NCBI RefSeq assembly: GCF_025362505.1
Contig: NZ_JANYGG010000033.1
Location: forward strand, 1-41,000
DNA from: Sphingomonas sp.
Lineage (GTDB): Bacteria > Pseudomonadota > Alphaproteobacteria > Sphingomonadales > Sphingomonadaceae
DNA: 41,000 nucleotides
Reading direction: 5' to 3'
Below, piece by piece: positions 25,014 through 33,085 of this stretch (positions within the stretch are counted from its first letter, which is position 1; each line of letters begins with the position of its first letter). The notes under the pieces are model-generated. The model was given only the letters and a program-made list of their open reading frames with translations, ran no database searches and had not been told where the DNA came from. Made by a program: the position numbers and the translations under genes.

Positions 25014-27392
25014 ATGAACGGGCAAGGCGCCTCGACGCTGGTCCTCGTAACGATCGCCGCCGCCTGGCTGGCGATTGCGGTGGCACTGTCGCTGCTCGCC
25101 GAGCGGCGCATCCGCCGCGCCAATGCCGTCCTCTCCGCCGCGCGAATGACCGCCGCGCTGCTCGCCGACAGCCCCGCTCGACCGCTGTTCGTCGGCGCTG
25201 ACGAGCGGATCAATCTCGACCCCGCGCTGCTGCGCGACATGGGGTTGCCGCGCGATCCGGCCAAGCTCGACGACCTCGCCCGTGACGGCCACGGCCTCAA
25301 CCCCGACGATCTCGCCGCGCTCAAGGGCGCGCTCGCCGCCTCTCGGCTCACCGCCCAACCGGTCGAAGCGCAATTGCGCGCCGCCAGCTCGGATCGAATC
25401 TTCGAAGCGCGCGGCGGCCCGGCGCCGGCTCCCGCGCTCCCCGGCACGACGCTGCTGTGGCTGTCCGACGCGACCCGCTCGGTCGCCCAGCGCGCCAGTA
25501 TGGCGCGCCGCCTCGCGCAGACCGAAGGCGCGCTCGACGCCCTCACCCACCTGATCGAAAGCGCGCCCTTCCCGATGTGGTATCGCGGGCCCGACCTCAG
25601 GCTGGGCCTCGTCAACGCCGCCTTCGTCCACGCTGTCGAGGGGCTCGACGCCGCCGATGTCATTTCGCGCGGGGTCGAACTGATCGACGCCGCCACCGCC
25701 CGCGCCGGTGCGTCACGCGCGATCGAGACCAAAGACGCCCATTCGCGCAACATTCCCGCCACCATCGGCGGTGAGCGGCGCATGCTCCGCCTGGTCGACG
25801 TACCGCTTGCGACCGGCGCCGTGGCGGGCTTCGCGGTCGATATCCAGGAGCTCGAGGACGCCCGCTTCGAGCTTGCCCGCAACATCCAGTCGCAGCGCGA
25901 TCTCGCCGACCGGATGACCGCCGGCACCGCCCAGTTCGACGCCGAGCGCCACCTCAATTTCTTCAACCAGCCGTTCGCGATCATGACCCAGGTCGATCCC
26001 GAATGGCTCGCCGAATTGCCCGAGTTCGACCGCCTGATCGAGCGCATGCGCGAGAAGAACCGCACCCCCGAAGTGCGCGACTTTCCCGAATGGAAGGCCG
26101 AACGCCGCGCCTGGTTCACCTCGCCGGAGGAGATGATCGAGGAGGACTGGATCCTCGCCAACGGCGACCATCTCCGCGTCGTCGGCCAGCCGCTGCCCGA
26201 CGGTGGCCTTCGCCTGATTCTCGAGGACCGCACCGAGCAGGTTCGCCTCTCCTCGGCGCGCGACACGCTGCTCCGCGTCCGCGCGGCGACGTTCGACAAC
26301 CTCTTCGAATCGATCAGCGTGTTTGCCAGCGACGGCCGCCTTTACCTGTGGAACCGCCGCTTCTGCACGCTGTGGGACCTCGACGAAGCCTGGCTCGGCG
26401 AACATCCCCGGGTCGACGAACTGGTCCCCGCGATGGCCAAGAAACTGGTCAACCCGACCGCCGCCGCGCAGGTTCGCGAATTCGTCCGTGCCGCGACGTC
26501 AGGCCGCCGCGAGGGGCGCGGCCGCGTGTCGATGACCGACGGCCGCCACTTCGAATTCGCCGCCGTCCCGCTGCCCGACGGCAATGCCCTTTTCACGATG
26601 GTTGACATCACCGATTCCTTCCGCATCGAATCCGCGCTGCGGGAACGCGCCACCGCGCTCGAGGAGGCCGACCGGGTCAAGACCGATTTCGTCGCCAACA
26701 TGTCCTATGAGCTGCGCACCCCGTTGACCTCGATCGGCGGGTTCGCCGAGATGCTTGCCGCGGGCTATGCCGGCAAGCTCGCGCCCGCCGCCGCCGACTA
26801 TGTCTCCGCGATCCTCGAATCGGTCGAGCGATTGTCGAAACTGATCGACGACGTGCTCGACCTGACCCAGGGCGACACCCGCGGCGTCACGCTCGAAAGG
26901 GAGCGCGTCGACCTCGCCGGCCTGTGCCGCGCCGCGGTCGGCACGATCCATTCGCGTTCGGCTGACAAGGGCCAGAGCCTCGACCTCGACATCCAGCCGT
27001 CGACCGGCACCGTCATCGGCGATGTCCGCCGCCTTCGCGAAAGCCTCGAGCATGTCCTGCGCAACGCCGTCGCCTACACCGAGCAGAGCGGCTGCATCCG
27101 GCTTCGCGCCGGCGGCGACGATCATCGGGCGATCATCACCATCTCGGACAATGGCCCGGGGATCGATCCCGACGACCAGGCGCGGGTCTTCTCGCGCTTT
27201 CACCGCATCAGCGGCGTCGGCCACAGCGAGGCGGCACTCGGCCTCGGCCTGCCGCTGACCCGCCAGTTTGTCGAGGCACACGGCGGCACGGTCGAGCTGG
27301 TCTCAAAGCCGGGCGAGGGGACCGCGGTCACCCTGACCATCCCGCGCACGCCGCCCGAGCCCGAACCGCCCGCCGCGCCGCCGTCAAAATGA
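25014..27392 (+). CDS. divL: DivL-type PAS kinase with tyrosine in place of the phospho-acceptor histidine
   Basis: The 792-residue protein has one N-terminal membrane helix (residues 9-27). A long PAS-rich sensor region follows, with PAS-like blocks near 175-280, 300-410 and 420-535. The DHp helix starts near 545 and a HATPase domain near 655 with LEHVLRNAVAYTE, DNGPGID (Asp712) and ALGLGLPLTRQFVEAHGG. The H-box reads FVANMSYELRTPLTSI, so Tyr565 replaces the histidine. This is the hallmark of Caulobacter DivL, which binds DivK and controls the CckA-CtrA cell-cycle pathway. TsaE follows with a four-base overlap. Confidence 0.92.
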   Translation: MNGQGASTLVLVTIAAAWLAIAVALSLLAERRIRRANAVLSAARMTAALLADSPARPLFVGADERINLDPALLRDMGLPRDPAKLDDLARDGHGLNPDDLAALKGALAASRLTAQPVEAQLRAASSDRIFEARGGPAPAPALPGTTLLWLSDATRSVAQRASMARRLAQTEGALDALTHLIESAPFPMWYRGPDLRLGLVNAAFVHAVEGLDAADVISRGVELIDAATARAGASRAIETKDAHSRNIPATIGGERRMLRLVDVPLATGAVAGFAVDIQELEDARFELARNIQSQRDLADRMTAGTAQFDAERHLNFFNQPFAIMTQVDPEWLAELPEFDRLIERMREKNRTPEVRDFPEWKAERRAWFTSPEEMIEEDWILANGDHLRVVGQPLPDGGLRLILEDRTEQVRLSSARDTLLRVRAATFDNLFESISVFASDGRLYLWNRRFCTLWDLDEAWLGEHPRVDELVPAMAKKLVNPTAAAQVREFVRAATSGRREGRGRVSMTDGRHFEFAAVPLPDGNALFTMVDITDSFRIESALRERATALEEADRVKTDFVANMSYELRTPLTSIGGFAEMLAAGYAGKLAPAAADYVSAILESVERLSKLIDDVLDLTQGDTRGVTLERERVDLAGLCRAAVGTIHSRSADKGQSLDLDIQPSTGTVIGDVRRLRESLEHVLRNAVAYTEQSGCIRLRAGGDDHRAIITISDNGPGIDPDDQARVFSRFHRISGVGHSEAALGLGLPLTRQFVEAHGGTVELVSKPGEGTAVTLTIPRTPPEPEPPAAPPSK

Positions 27393-27835
27393 TGCTGGCG
27401 AACGAAGCGGAGACGAGCGCGCTCGGCGCCGCGCTCGCGCTCGTGCTTCGCCCCGGTGACGTCATCGCGCTGTCGGGCCCGCTCGGATCGGGCAAGACGA
27501 CGCTCGCCCGCGCGCTGCTCCACGCGCTTGGCGAACCGGGCGAGGTGCCGAGCCCGAGCTTCGCCATCGTCCAGCCCTACGACGATCTCGACCCGCCGGT
27601 GTGGCACGCCGACCTCTACCGCCTCGATCACCCGAGCGAACTCACCGAACTCGGCCTCGACGAAATTCTCGGCGACGGCGCGCTTATCGTCGAATGGCCG
27701 GAGCGCGCGCCCGGCGTATGGCCCGAAGCGCTCATCCTGTCGCTCGAACCGCTGGACGGCACCGCGCGGCGCTTGACAGCGACGGTCCCGCCGCCATGGG
27801 AAGGGCGATGGCCGCTTCCCCCTGTTCGACGATGA
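27389..27835 (+). CDS. tsaE: tRNA t6A synthesis ATPase TsaE
   Basis: TsaE drives the TsaBDE complex that makes N6-threonylcarbamoyladenosine at tRNA position 37. The 148-residue protein has Walker A GPLGSGKTTLARALL, SPSFAIVQPY, the WHADLYRLD motif and IVEWPERAP. It overlaps both divL and amgK by four bases, so all three are probably translationally coupled. MtaB (10108-11259) modifies the same nucleoside. Confidence 0.96.
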   Translation: MMLANEAETSALGAALALVLRPGDVIALSGPLGSGKTTLARALLHALGEPGEVPSPSFAIVQPYDDLDPPVWHADLYRLDHPSELTELGLDEILGDGALIVEWPERAPGVWPEALILSLEPLDGTARRLTATVPPPWEGRWPLPPVRR

Positions 27836-28818
27836 TCCCGCCCGCAGGCGCTCCCGACTTCCTCGCCCGCCACGGCTGGCAGGGCGCGCGGATCGAACCG
27901 CTCGCCGGTGATGCCTCGTTCCGCCGCTATTTCCGCATCGTCCACGGCGACCGCACCGCCGTCCTGATGGACGCGCCACCGCCGCATGAGGATCCGGCGC
28001 CGTTCGCCCGCATCGCCGACTGGCTCGGCGCGATCGGGCTGAGCCCGCCGCCGGTCCTGGCGCGCGACCTCGACGCCGGGCTGCTGCTGCTCGGCGACTT
28101 CGGCGACGACCGCCTGCGCGAGACGCTCGACGCCTCGCCCGATCGAGAGGAGGAACTCTACTCGCTCGCCACCGACGTCCTCGTCCACCTCCACCGCAGC
28201 CCGCCGATGCCCGGGCTCAAGCCGCACGGCCTCGACCAGTGGCTCGACGAGCTGATGCTGTTCCCCGACTGGTACGCCCCCGCGACCGGCCTCGACGTCG
28301 ACCTCACGGAGTGGACTGCGGCATGGCGCGAAGTGCTCGAACCGGTCGCCAGCGACGGCCTCGGCCCGGTCACCGTGCTGCGCGATTACCACGCCGAGAA
28401 CATCATGCTGCTCGCTGGGCGAACCGGTATCGCCCGGTTCGGCCTGCTCGACTTCCAGGACGCGCTATCGGGCCATCCCGCCTACGACCTTTGCTCGGTG
28501 CTCGAAGATGCCCGCCGCGACGTTTCTCCCGCGATCGAACGCGCGATGATCCACCGTTACATGACAGCGACCGCGTCGGGCCCGGCCTATGAACGCGCCT
28601 ATTGGGCGCTCGCGGCGCAGCGCAACACCCGCATCCTCGGTGTCTTCACCCGCCTGTGGAAGCGCGACCACAAGCCGCACTACACCGCCTTCCAGCCGCG
28701 CATGTGGGGCCTGCTCGAGCGCGACTTGTCCCATCCCGCGCTGGCCCCGGTCCGCGCGTGGTTCGACGCGAACGTCCCGCCCGAGAAACGCGCCCAAGCG
28801 TGGGACGCCAACCAATGA
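27832..28818 (+). CDS. amgK: N-acetylmuramate/N-acetylglucosamine anomeric kinase AmgK
   Basis: AmgK phosphorylates recycled MurNAc at C1, the first step of the shortcut to UDP-MurNAc that bypasses de novo synthesis. The 328-residue protein has the aminoglycoside-phosphotransferase fold: LAGDASFRRYFRI, the catalytic loop LRDYHAENIML (His replaced by Tyr before the His-Ala-Glu-Asn block) and LLDFQDALSGHPAYDL with the metal-binding Asp. The start at the ATGA overlap gives MIPPAGAPDF. MurU follows with a four-base overlap, which confirms the assignment. Confidence 0.93.
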   Translation: MIPPAGAPDFLARHGWQGARIEPLAGDASFRRYFRIVHGDRTAVLMDAPPPHEDPAPFARIADWLGAIGLSPPPVLARDLDAGLLLLGDFGDDRLRETLDASPDREEELYSLATDVLVHLHRSPPMPGLKPHGLDQWLDELMLFPDWYAPATGLDVDLTEWTAAWREVLEPVASDGLGPVTVLRDYHAENIMLLAGRTGIARFGLLDFQDALSGHPAYDLCSVLEDARRDVSPAIERAMIHRYMTATASGPAYERAYWALAAQRNTRILGVFTRLWKRDHKPHYTAFQPRMWGLLERDLSHPALAPVRAWFDANVPPEKRAQAWDANQ

Positions 28819-29567
28819 CCAGCCGCGCCCTCCACCTTCGCGCCGACATCGCCGCCACCGTCCCAAAAACCGCGATGATCCTCGCCGCCGGGCTCGGCAA
28901 GCGCATGCGTCCGCTGACCGCGACCCGCCCCAAGCCGCTCGTCGAGGTCGCCGGCAAGCCGCTACTCGACCATGTCCTCGACCGGCTCGCCGCCGCCGGG
29001 GTCGAACGCGTCGTCGTCAACGTCCACTATCTCCCCGACGCGCTCGAGGCACACCTGCGCTCGCGCACCGACTTCGCCGTCACCATCTCCGACGAGCGCG
29101 ACCTGCTGCTTGAAACTGGGGGCGGCCTCGTGAAGGCCGCGCCGCTGATCGACTGCGACCCGTTCATTGCGGTCAACAGCGACAATTACTGGGTCGACGG
29201 CCCCGCCGATGCGCTCAAACTGCTCGCTTCGCAGTGGGATGCGACGCGGATGGACGCGCTGCTCCTCGTCATCCCGCACGCCTTCGCTGGCAATCATCAG
29301 GGTCTCGGCGACTTCCACATGACCCGCGACGGACAGCTGCGCCGTCGCGGCAAGGCGCGGATCGCCCCGTTCGTCTTCACCGGCATCCAGATCATGGCCA
29401 AGCGTCTGCTCGAAGACGCGCCCGAGGGACCCTTCTCGACCAATCTCCTGTGGGACCGCGCGATCGCCACCGGCCGCCTCTATGGCGCGGTCCACCAGGG
29501 GCTGTGGTTCGACGTCGGCACCCCTCCCGCGATCCGCGCCACCGAAGACGCGCTTGCGCACGGTTGA
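28815..29567 (+). CDS. murU: N-acetylmuramate alpha-1-phosphate uridylyltransferase MurU
   Basis: MurU turns MurNAc-1-phosphate and UTP into UDP-MurNAc, the step after AmgK. The 250-residue nucleotidyltransferase carries AMILAAGLGKRMRPLTATRP with its following KPLVEVAGKPL, LLLETGGGLVKAAP and VNSDNYW with the metal-binding Asp. The start at 28815 overlaps amgK by four bases and puts 20 residues before the conserved core; Met21 is a less likely alternative. The pathway is associated with intrinsic fosfomycin tolerance in other proteobacteria. Confidence 0.94.
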   Translation: MTSRALHLRADIAATVPKTAMILAAGLGKRMRPLTATRPKPLVEVAGKPLLDHVLDRLAAAGVERVVVNVHYLPDALEAHLRSRTDFAVTISDERDLLLETGGGLVKAAPLIDCDPFIAVNSDNYWVDGPADALKLLASQWDATRMDALLLVIPHAFAGNHQGLGDFHMTRDGQLRRRGKARIAPFVFTGIQIMAKRLLEDAPEGPFSTNLLWDRAIATGRLYGAVHQGLWFDVGTPPAIRATEDALAHG

Positions 29568-32490
29568 CGCAAAACGGGTTGACCTCCTGGCCGCCCGCCA
29601 GCCCGGCCAGCCGCTTGTCTATACCATCCCCGCACACCGCAGCTTCGCCGACGCCCTCGCTTCGGGCCTTGTCGCCGCCTACTCCGGCGACCCGCTCGCC
29701 CTTGCCCGCGGCCGAGTCCTGCTCCCCAACAACCGCGCCGTCCGCACCCTCACCGAGGCCTTCATCCGGGCGAGTGGTGGCGGCCTCCTGCTCCCCCGCC
29801 TGATCCCGATCGGCGACCCCGAGTTCGACGACCGCATCGGGGGTGCGCTCGACCCCGCCGACGCGTCCGACCCGCTCCCCCCCGCGGTCGATCCGCTCGA
29901 CCGCCTGCTGAGCCTCGCCAACCTCGTCCGCGCCCCCGGCGAAAGCGCCGCTGAAGCGCTCCGCCTTGCGGCCGACCTCGCCCGCACCCTCGACCAGCTG
30001 ACCATCGCCGAAGTCGATCCGGCGCGCCTCGCCACCGCTGCCGACGACGCCCCCGACCTCGCTCACCATTGGCAAGTCTCGCTCGACCGCCTCCGCGCGA
30101 TCCTCGACCGCTGGCCACAGACCTTGCGCCAGCGCGGCCGGATCGACCTCACCGACCGCCGCAACCGCCTGTTGCGCGCCACCGCCGATCGCTGGAAGTT
30201 GAGCCCGCCCTCCGGCTTCACCCTCGCCGCCGGGATCACCACCACCGCCCCCGCGGTCGCCGCGCTGCTCGCCCGGGTCGCGCGGCTCCCCGACGGCGCG
30301 GTCCTGCTCCCCGCGCTCGCGCTTCCCGACACCATGCCCGACGAGGAATGGGACGCACTCGGCCCCGAAGACGGACAGCGTGGCGAACCGACCCACCCGC
30401 AATTCCACTTGAAGCAGTTGCTCAACCAGATCGGGGTCGCCCGCGGCGAAGTCCTCATCTGGCGCGCATCTGGCCGTGCTTCGTCCCCCGCCGTGCGCGG
30501 CCGCGCCGTCATGCACGCCATGACCGCCGCCGATTTCTCCGAGAAATGGTCCGCGCTCCCGCCGCGCGAGCGTCGCCTTACCGGCATCCGCGCCGCCGAG
30601 TTGCCCGACCCCGCCGCCGAGGCGATGACCATCGCTGTCGCCCTGCGCGAAGCCCTCGAAACCCCCGAGCGCACCGCCGCGCTCGTCACCCCCGACCGCG
30701 CCTTGGCCAGCCGCGTCTCGGCCATCCTCACCCGCTGGGGGATCGACGCCAACGACAGCGCCGGCGCCCCGCTCAGCCAGGCCGCCCCCGGCACCCTCCT
30801 GCTGGGTATCCTCGCCGCCGCCGCCGAGGGTCTGGCCCCAGTCGCGCTGCTCGCGCTCCTTAAGCATCCTCTGGTCGGCGGTACGGGAGACGAGCGCCTT
30901 GCCTGGCTCGACCGGGTCCGCGCGCTCGACCTCGCGCTGCGCGGCCCGCGCCCGCCCGCCGGCCTCGCCGGGCTCGACCGTCATTGCGCCGAAAAAGACG
31001 AATGGCAGCAGGCCTGGGCGCCCCTGCGCGCCAATGTCGCCCCGCTCGACACGTTCTTCGACGGCACCGTCACCCTCGCCATCCTCGCCGCCCGCCTGCG
31101 CGAAACCGCCACCGCGCTTGCCGGAGACGCCGCCTGGACCGGACCCGCCGGCCGCCTCGCCGGCGAACTCCTCGCCGAGCTCGAAGCCGCCCCCGCCGCC
31201 GCGACCACCTTCGCCACCCCCTCGGATGCCGTTCCGCTGCTGCGCCAGCTGCTCGACGAGCGCCCGGTCCGCCCGCCCTATGGCGGCCACCAGCGCATCC
31301 AGATCCTCGGCCTCATCGAAGCCCGCCTCCAGCAGGCCGACCTGATGATCCTCGCCGGGCTCAACGAAGGCGTCTGGCCCGCCGACCCGCGCCCCGACCC
31401 GTGGCTCGCCCCGCGCATCCGCGCCAACCTCGGCCTGCCCACGCTCGACACCGTCACCGGCCTCGCCGCGCACGATTTCGCCAGCGCGCTCGGTGCCCCC
31501 CGAGTGCTCCTCACGAGAGCCCGCCGCGACGGCCGCAGCCCGACCGTCGCCTCGCGCCTCTGGCTCAGGCTCCAGGCGATGACCGGCGGTATCGCCCGCG
31601 ACCTCCGCCTTGAACGCCTCGCCGCGGCCATCGACAGCCCCCACGGCCCGCCCAACCCGGTCGACCGCCCCGCCCCGAACCCGCCGCTCGACGCCCGCCC
31701 GAAACGCATCGCCGTCACCGACCTCGACCGGCTTCAGGCCGACCCGTTCGCCTTTTACGCCAAGGCCATCCTCCGCTTGCGCCCGCTCGACCCACTCGAC
31801 GCCGACCACAGCGCCGCGTGGAAGGGCACAGCAGTCCACCAGATCCTCGAGGAATGGTACAAACAGGACGACTGCGACCCCGAAACCCTCCTCGGCCGCG
31901 CGCGCGCCCTCATCGAAGGCGACGCCATCCACCCGATGCTCCGCGCGCTCTGGCAACCGCGCCTCATCGAAGCGATCAAGTGGATCGCCGAGCTCGAGGC
32001 GAGGCACCAATCCGAAGGCCGCCGCCCGACCGCTGCCGAGACCTGGGGCGAGACCGACATCGCCGGCGTCACTTTGTTCGGCAAGGCCGACCGCATCGAC
32101 CGCCTGCCCGACGGCGGGCTCGCCATCGTCGACTACAAGACCGGCAAGGCACCGAAGCAGAAAGCGGTCGACGCCGGTTTCGCGCTCCAGCTTGGCCTGC
32201 TCGGGCTGATCGCGCGGGCAGGGGGATTCACCAACGTCGCCGGCACCCCCGAGCTCCACGAATATTGGTCGCTGGCCAAGGACAAGGACAACTTCGGCAA
32301 GCTCACCCGCCCCGACAAGGAACTCGGCGCCCCCGACTTCCTCGACCGCGCCGAACGCCAGTTCACCGCCGCCGCCGCCCACTGGCTGACCGGCACCGCC
32401 CCCTTCACCGCCAAGCTGAACTCCGCCTACGCGCCCTACGAGGACTACGACCAGCTGATGCGGCTGGAGGAGTGGTACGGGCGGGACTAG
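29554..32490 (+). CDS. addB: Double-strand break repair protein AddB
   Basis: AddB pairs with AddA to resect broken DNA ends for recombination. The protein of about 978 residues shows VLLPNNRAVRTLTEAF near the start, ILGLIEARLQQADLMILAGL and LNEGVWPADPRPDPWL in the middle, and a C-terminal PD-(D/E)xK nuclease with KADRIDRLPDGGLAIVDYKT followed by GKAPKQ. No Walker A is visible at the N-terminus and only two cysteines occur. The start is uncertain: no ATG fits, and I took the TTG at 29554, which overlaps murU by 14 bases. Confidence 0.93.
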   Translation: MRTVDAKRVDLLAARQPGQPLVYTIPAHRSFADALASGLVAAYSGDPLALARGRVLLPNNRAVRTLTEAFIRASGGGLLLPRLIPIGDPEFDDRIGGALDPADASDPLPPAVDPLDRLLSLANLVRAPGESAAEALRLAADLARTLDQLTIAEVDPARLATAADDAPDLAHHWQVSLDRLRAILDRWPQTLRQRGRIDLTDRRNRLLRATADRWKLSPPSGFTLAAGITTTAPAVAALLARVARLPDGAVLLPALALPDTMPDEEWDALGPEDGQRGEPTHPQFHLKQLLNQIGVARGEVLIWRASGRASSPAVRGRAVMHAMTAADFSEKWSALPPRERRLTGIRAAELPDPAAEAMTIAVALREALETPERTAALVTPDRALASRVSAILTRWGIDANDSAGAPLSQAAPGTLLLGILAAAAEGLAPVALLALLKHPLVGGTGDERLAWLDRVRALDLALRGPRPPAGLAGLDRHCAEKDEWQQAWAPLRANVAPLDTFFDGTVTLAILAARLRETATALAGDAAWTGPAGRLAGELLAELEAAPAAATTFATPSDAVPLLRQLLDERPVRPPYGGHQRIQILGLIEARLQQADLMILAGLNEGVWPADPRPDPWLAPRIRANLGLPTLDTVTGLAAHDFASALGAPRVLLTRARRDGRSPTVASRLWLRLQAMTGGIARDLRLERLAAAIDSPHGPPNPVDRPAPNPPLDARPKRIAVTDLDRLQADPFAFYAKAILRLRPLDPLDADHSAAWKGTAVHQILEEWYKQDDCDPETLLGRARALIEGDAIHPMLRALWQPRLIEAIKWIAELEARHQSEGRRPTAAETWGETDIAGVTLFGKADRIDRLPDGGLAIVDYKTGKAPKQKAVDAGFALQLGLLGLIARAGGFTNVAGTPELHEYWSLAKDKDNFGKLTRPDKELGAPDFLDRAERQFTAAAAHWLTGTAPFTAKLNSAYAPYEDYDQLMRLEEWYGRD

Positions 32491-32545
32491 GGGAGAGCGA
32501 CCGCAGTTGGTGGTTGGCTGCCATCGTGTGCGATATGGGGAATGA

Positions 32546-32776
32546 ATGTATTGGTTCCGAGCCTTCGCTCTCGATGGAATGTGGCTGCCGAAGGTTCAGA
32601 TTGCCTTCGGTTCGGTGATCATCATTGCGGCTTATCGTCAGAAACCGCGACCCGAGGACGTGCCTTCAAATATTTTCGACTTTTCTCAACTTACCTCTCG
32701 GCGTTGGCAGGCGCGCTTAGGGTGGTTCACGATCGCGGGCGCCCTACTGACAGCTTTCCTACGCCTCACCCGCTGA
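32546..32776 (+). CDS. Small hypothetical membrane protein
   Basis: A 76-residue frame begins MYWFRAFALDGMWLPKV, with GGGGAA seven bases before the ATG. It has one short hydrophobic segment (IAFGSVIIIAAY) and a better one near the C-terminus (LGWFTIAGALLTAFL), with a polar middle containing RQKPRPEDVPSNIFDF. Codons are less GC-rich than in the neighbours. The hydrophobic pattern and ribosome site favour a real gene, but I recognise no family. Confidence 0.45.
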   Translation: MYWFRAFALDGMWLPKVQIAFGSVIIIAAYRQKPRPEDVPSNIFDFSQLTSRRWQARLGWFTIAGALLTAFLRLTR

Positions 32777-32805
32777 CGTGCGCAATTGATTCGCTCGCGC
32801 CACCT

Positions 32806-32973
32806 TCAATCGGTCGCCGGCGGCATCCCCTTGGCCGGCTTCGGCTTCTTCACCCGCGAGCGCGATGCATAGAGCAGCGCCGCCACGATCGCCGCCGAGC
32901 CGATCCCGGCGGCGAAGCCCGCCTTGACCAGCGCCGCCTTGCGCCCCTCGTCGTTGCTGTCGTCGTCGGCCAT
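32806..32973 (-). CDS. Small single-span membrane protein (55 residues)
   Basis: The frame starts at the ATG of 32973-32971 after CAGGAGAC, a good ribosome site. The product begins MADDDSNDEGRKAALVKAGF. It has an acidic head, one hydrophobic helix (AAGIGSAAIVAALLYA, residues 21-36) and a basic tail (SRSRVKKPKPAKGMPPATD). Charge order suggests the N-terminus outside and the tail in the cytoplasm. It converges with the small gene at 32546-32776 and diverges from addA. No family is recognised. Confidence 0.65.
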   Translation of the reverse strand: MADDDSNDEGRKAALVKAGFAAGIGSAAIVAALLYASRSRVKKPKPAKGMPPATD

Positions 32974-33085
32974 ATCGTCTCCTGAACCCGTTTCGCCCGA
33001 TCCTAGTGCGATCCGCGTGATAGTCGAACCCCAAAAACACTACGATAAGGTTCGCACATCGCGCTTCGCTTGCTAACACCGACTC

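Noticed and set aside
29392-32382. A 996-codon open frame on the minus strand opposite addB
   Set aside because: It mirrors addB codon by codon, is glycine/glutamate/arginine-rich with no domain pattern, and is explained by the high GC third positions of addB. Similar shadows occur opposite addA, secA, ffh and divL.
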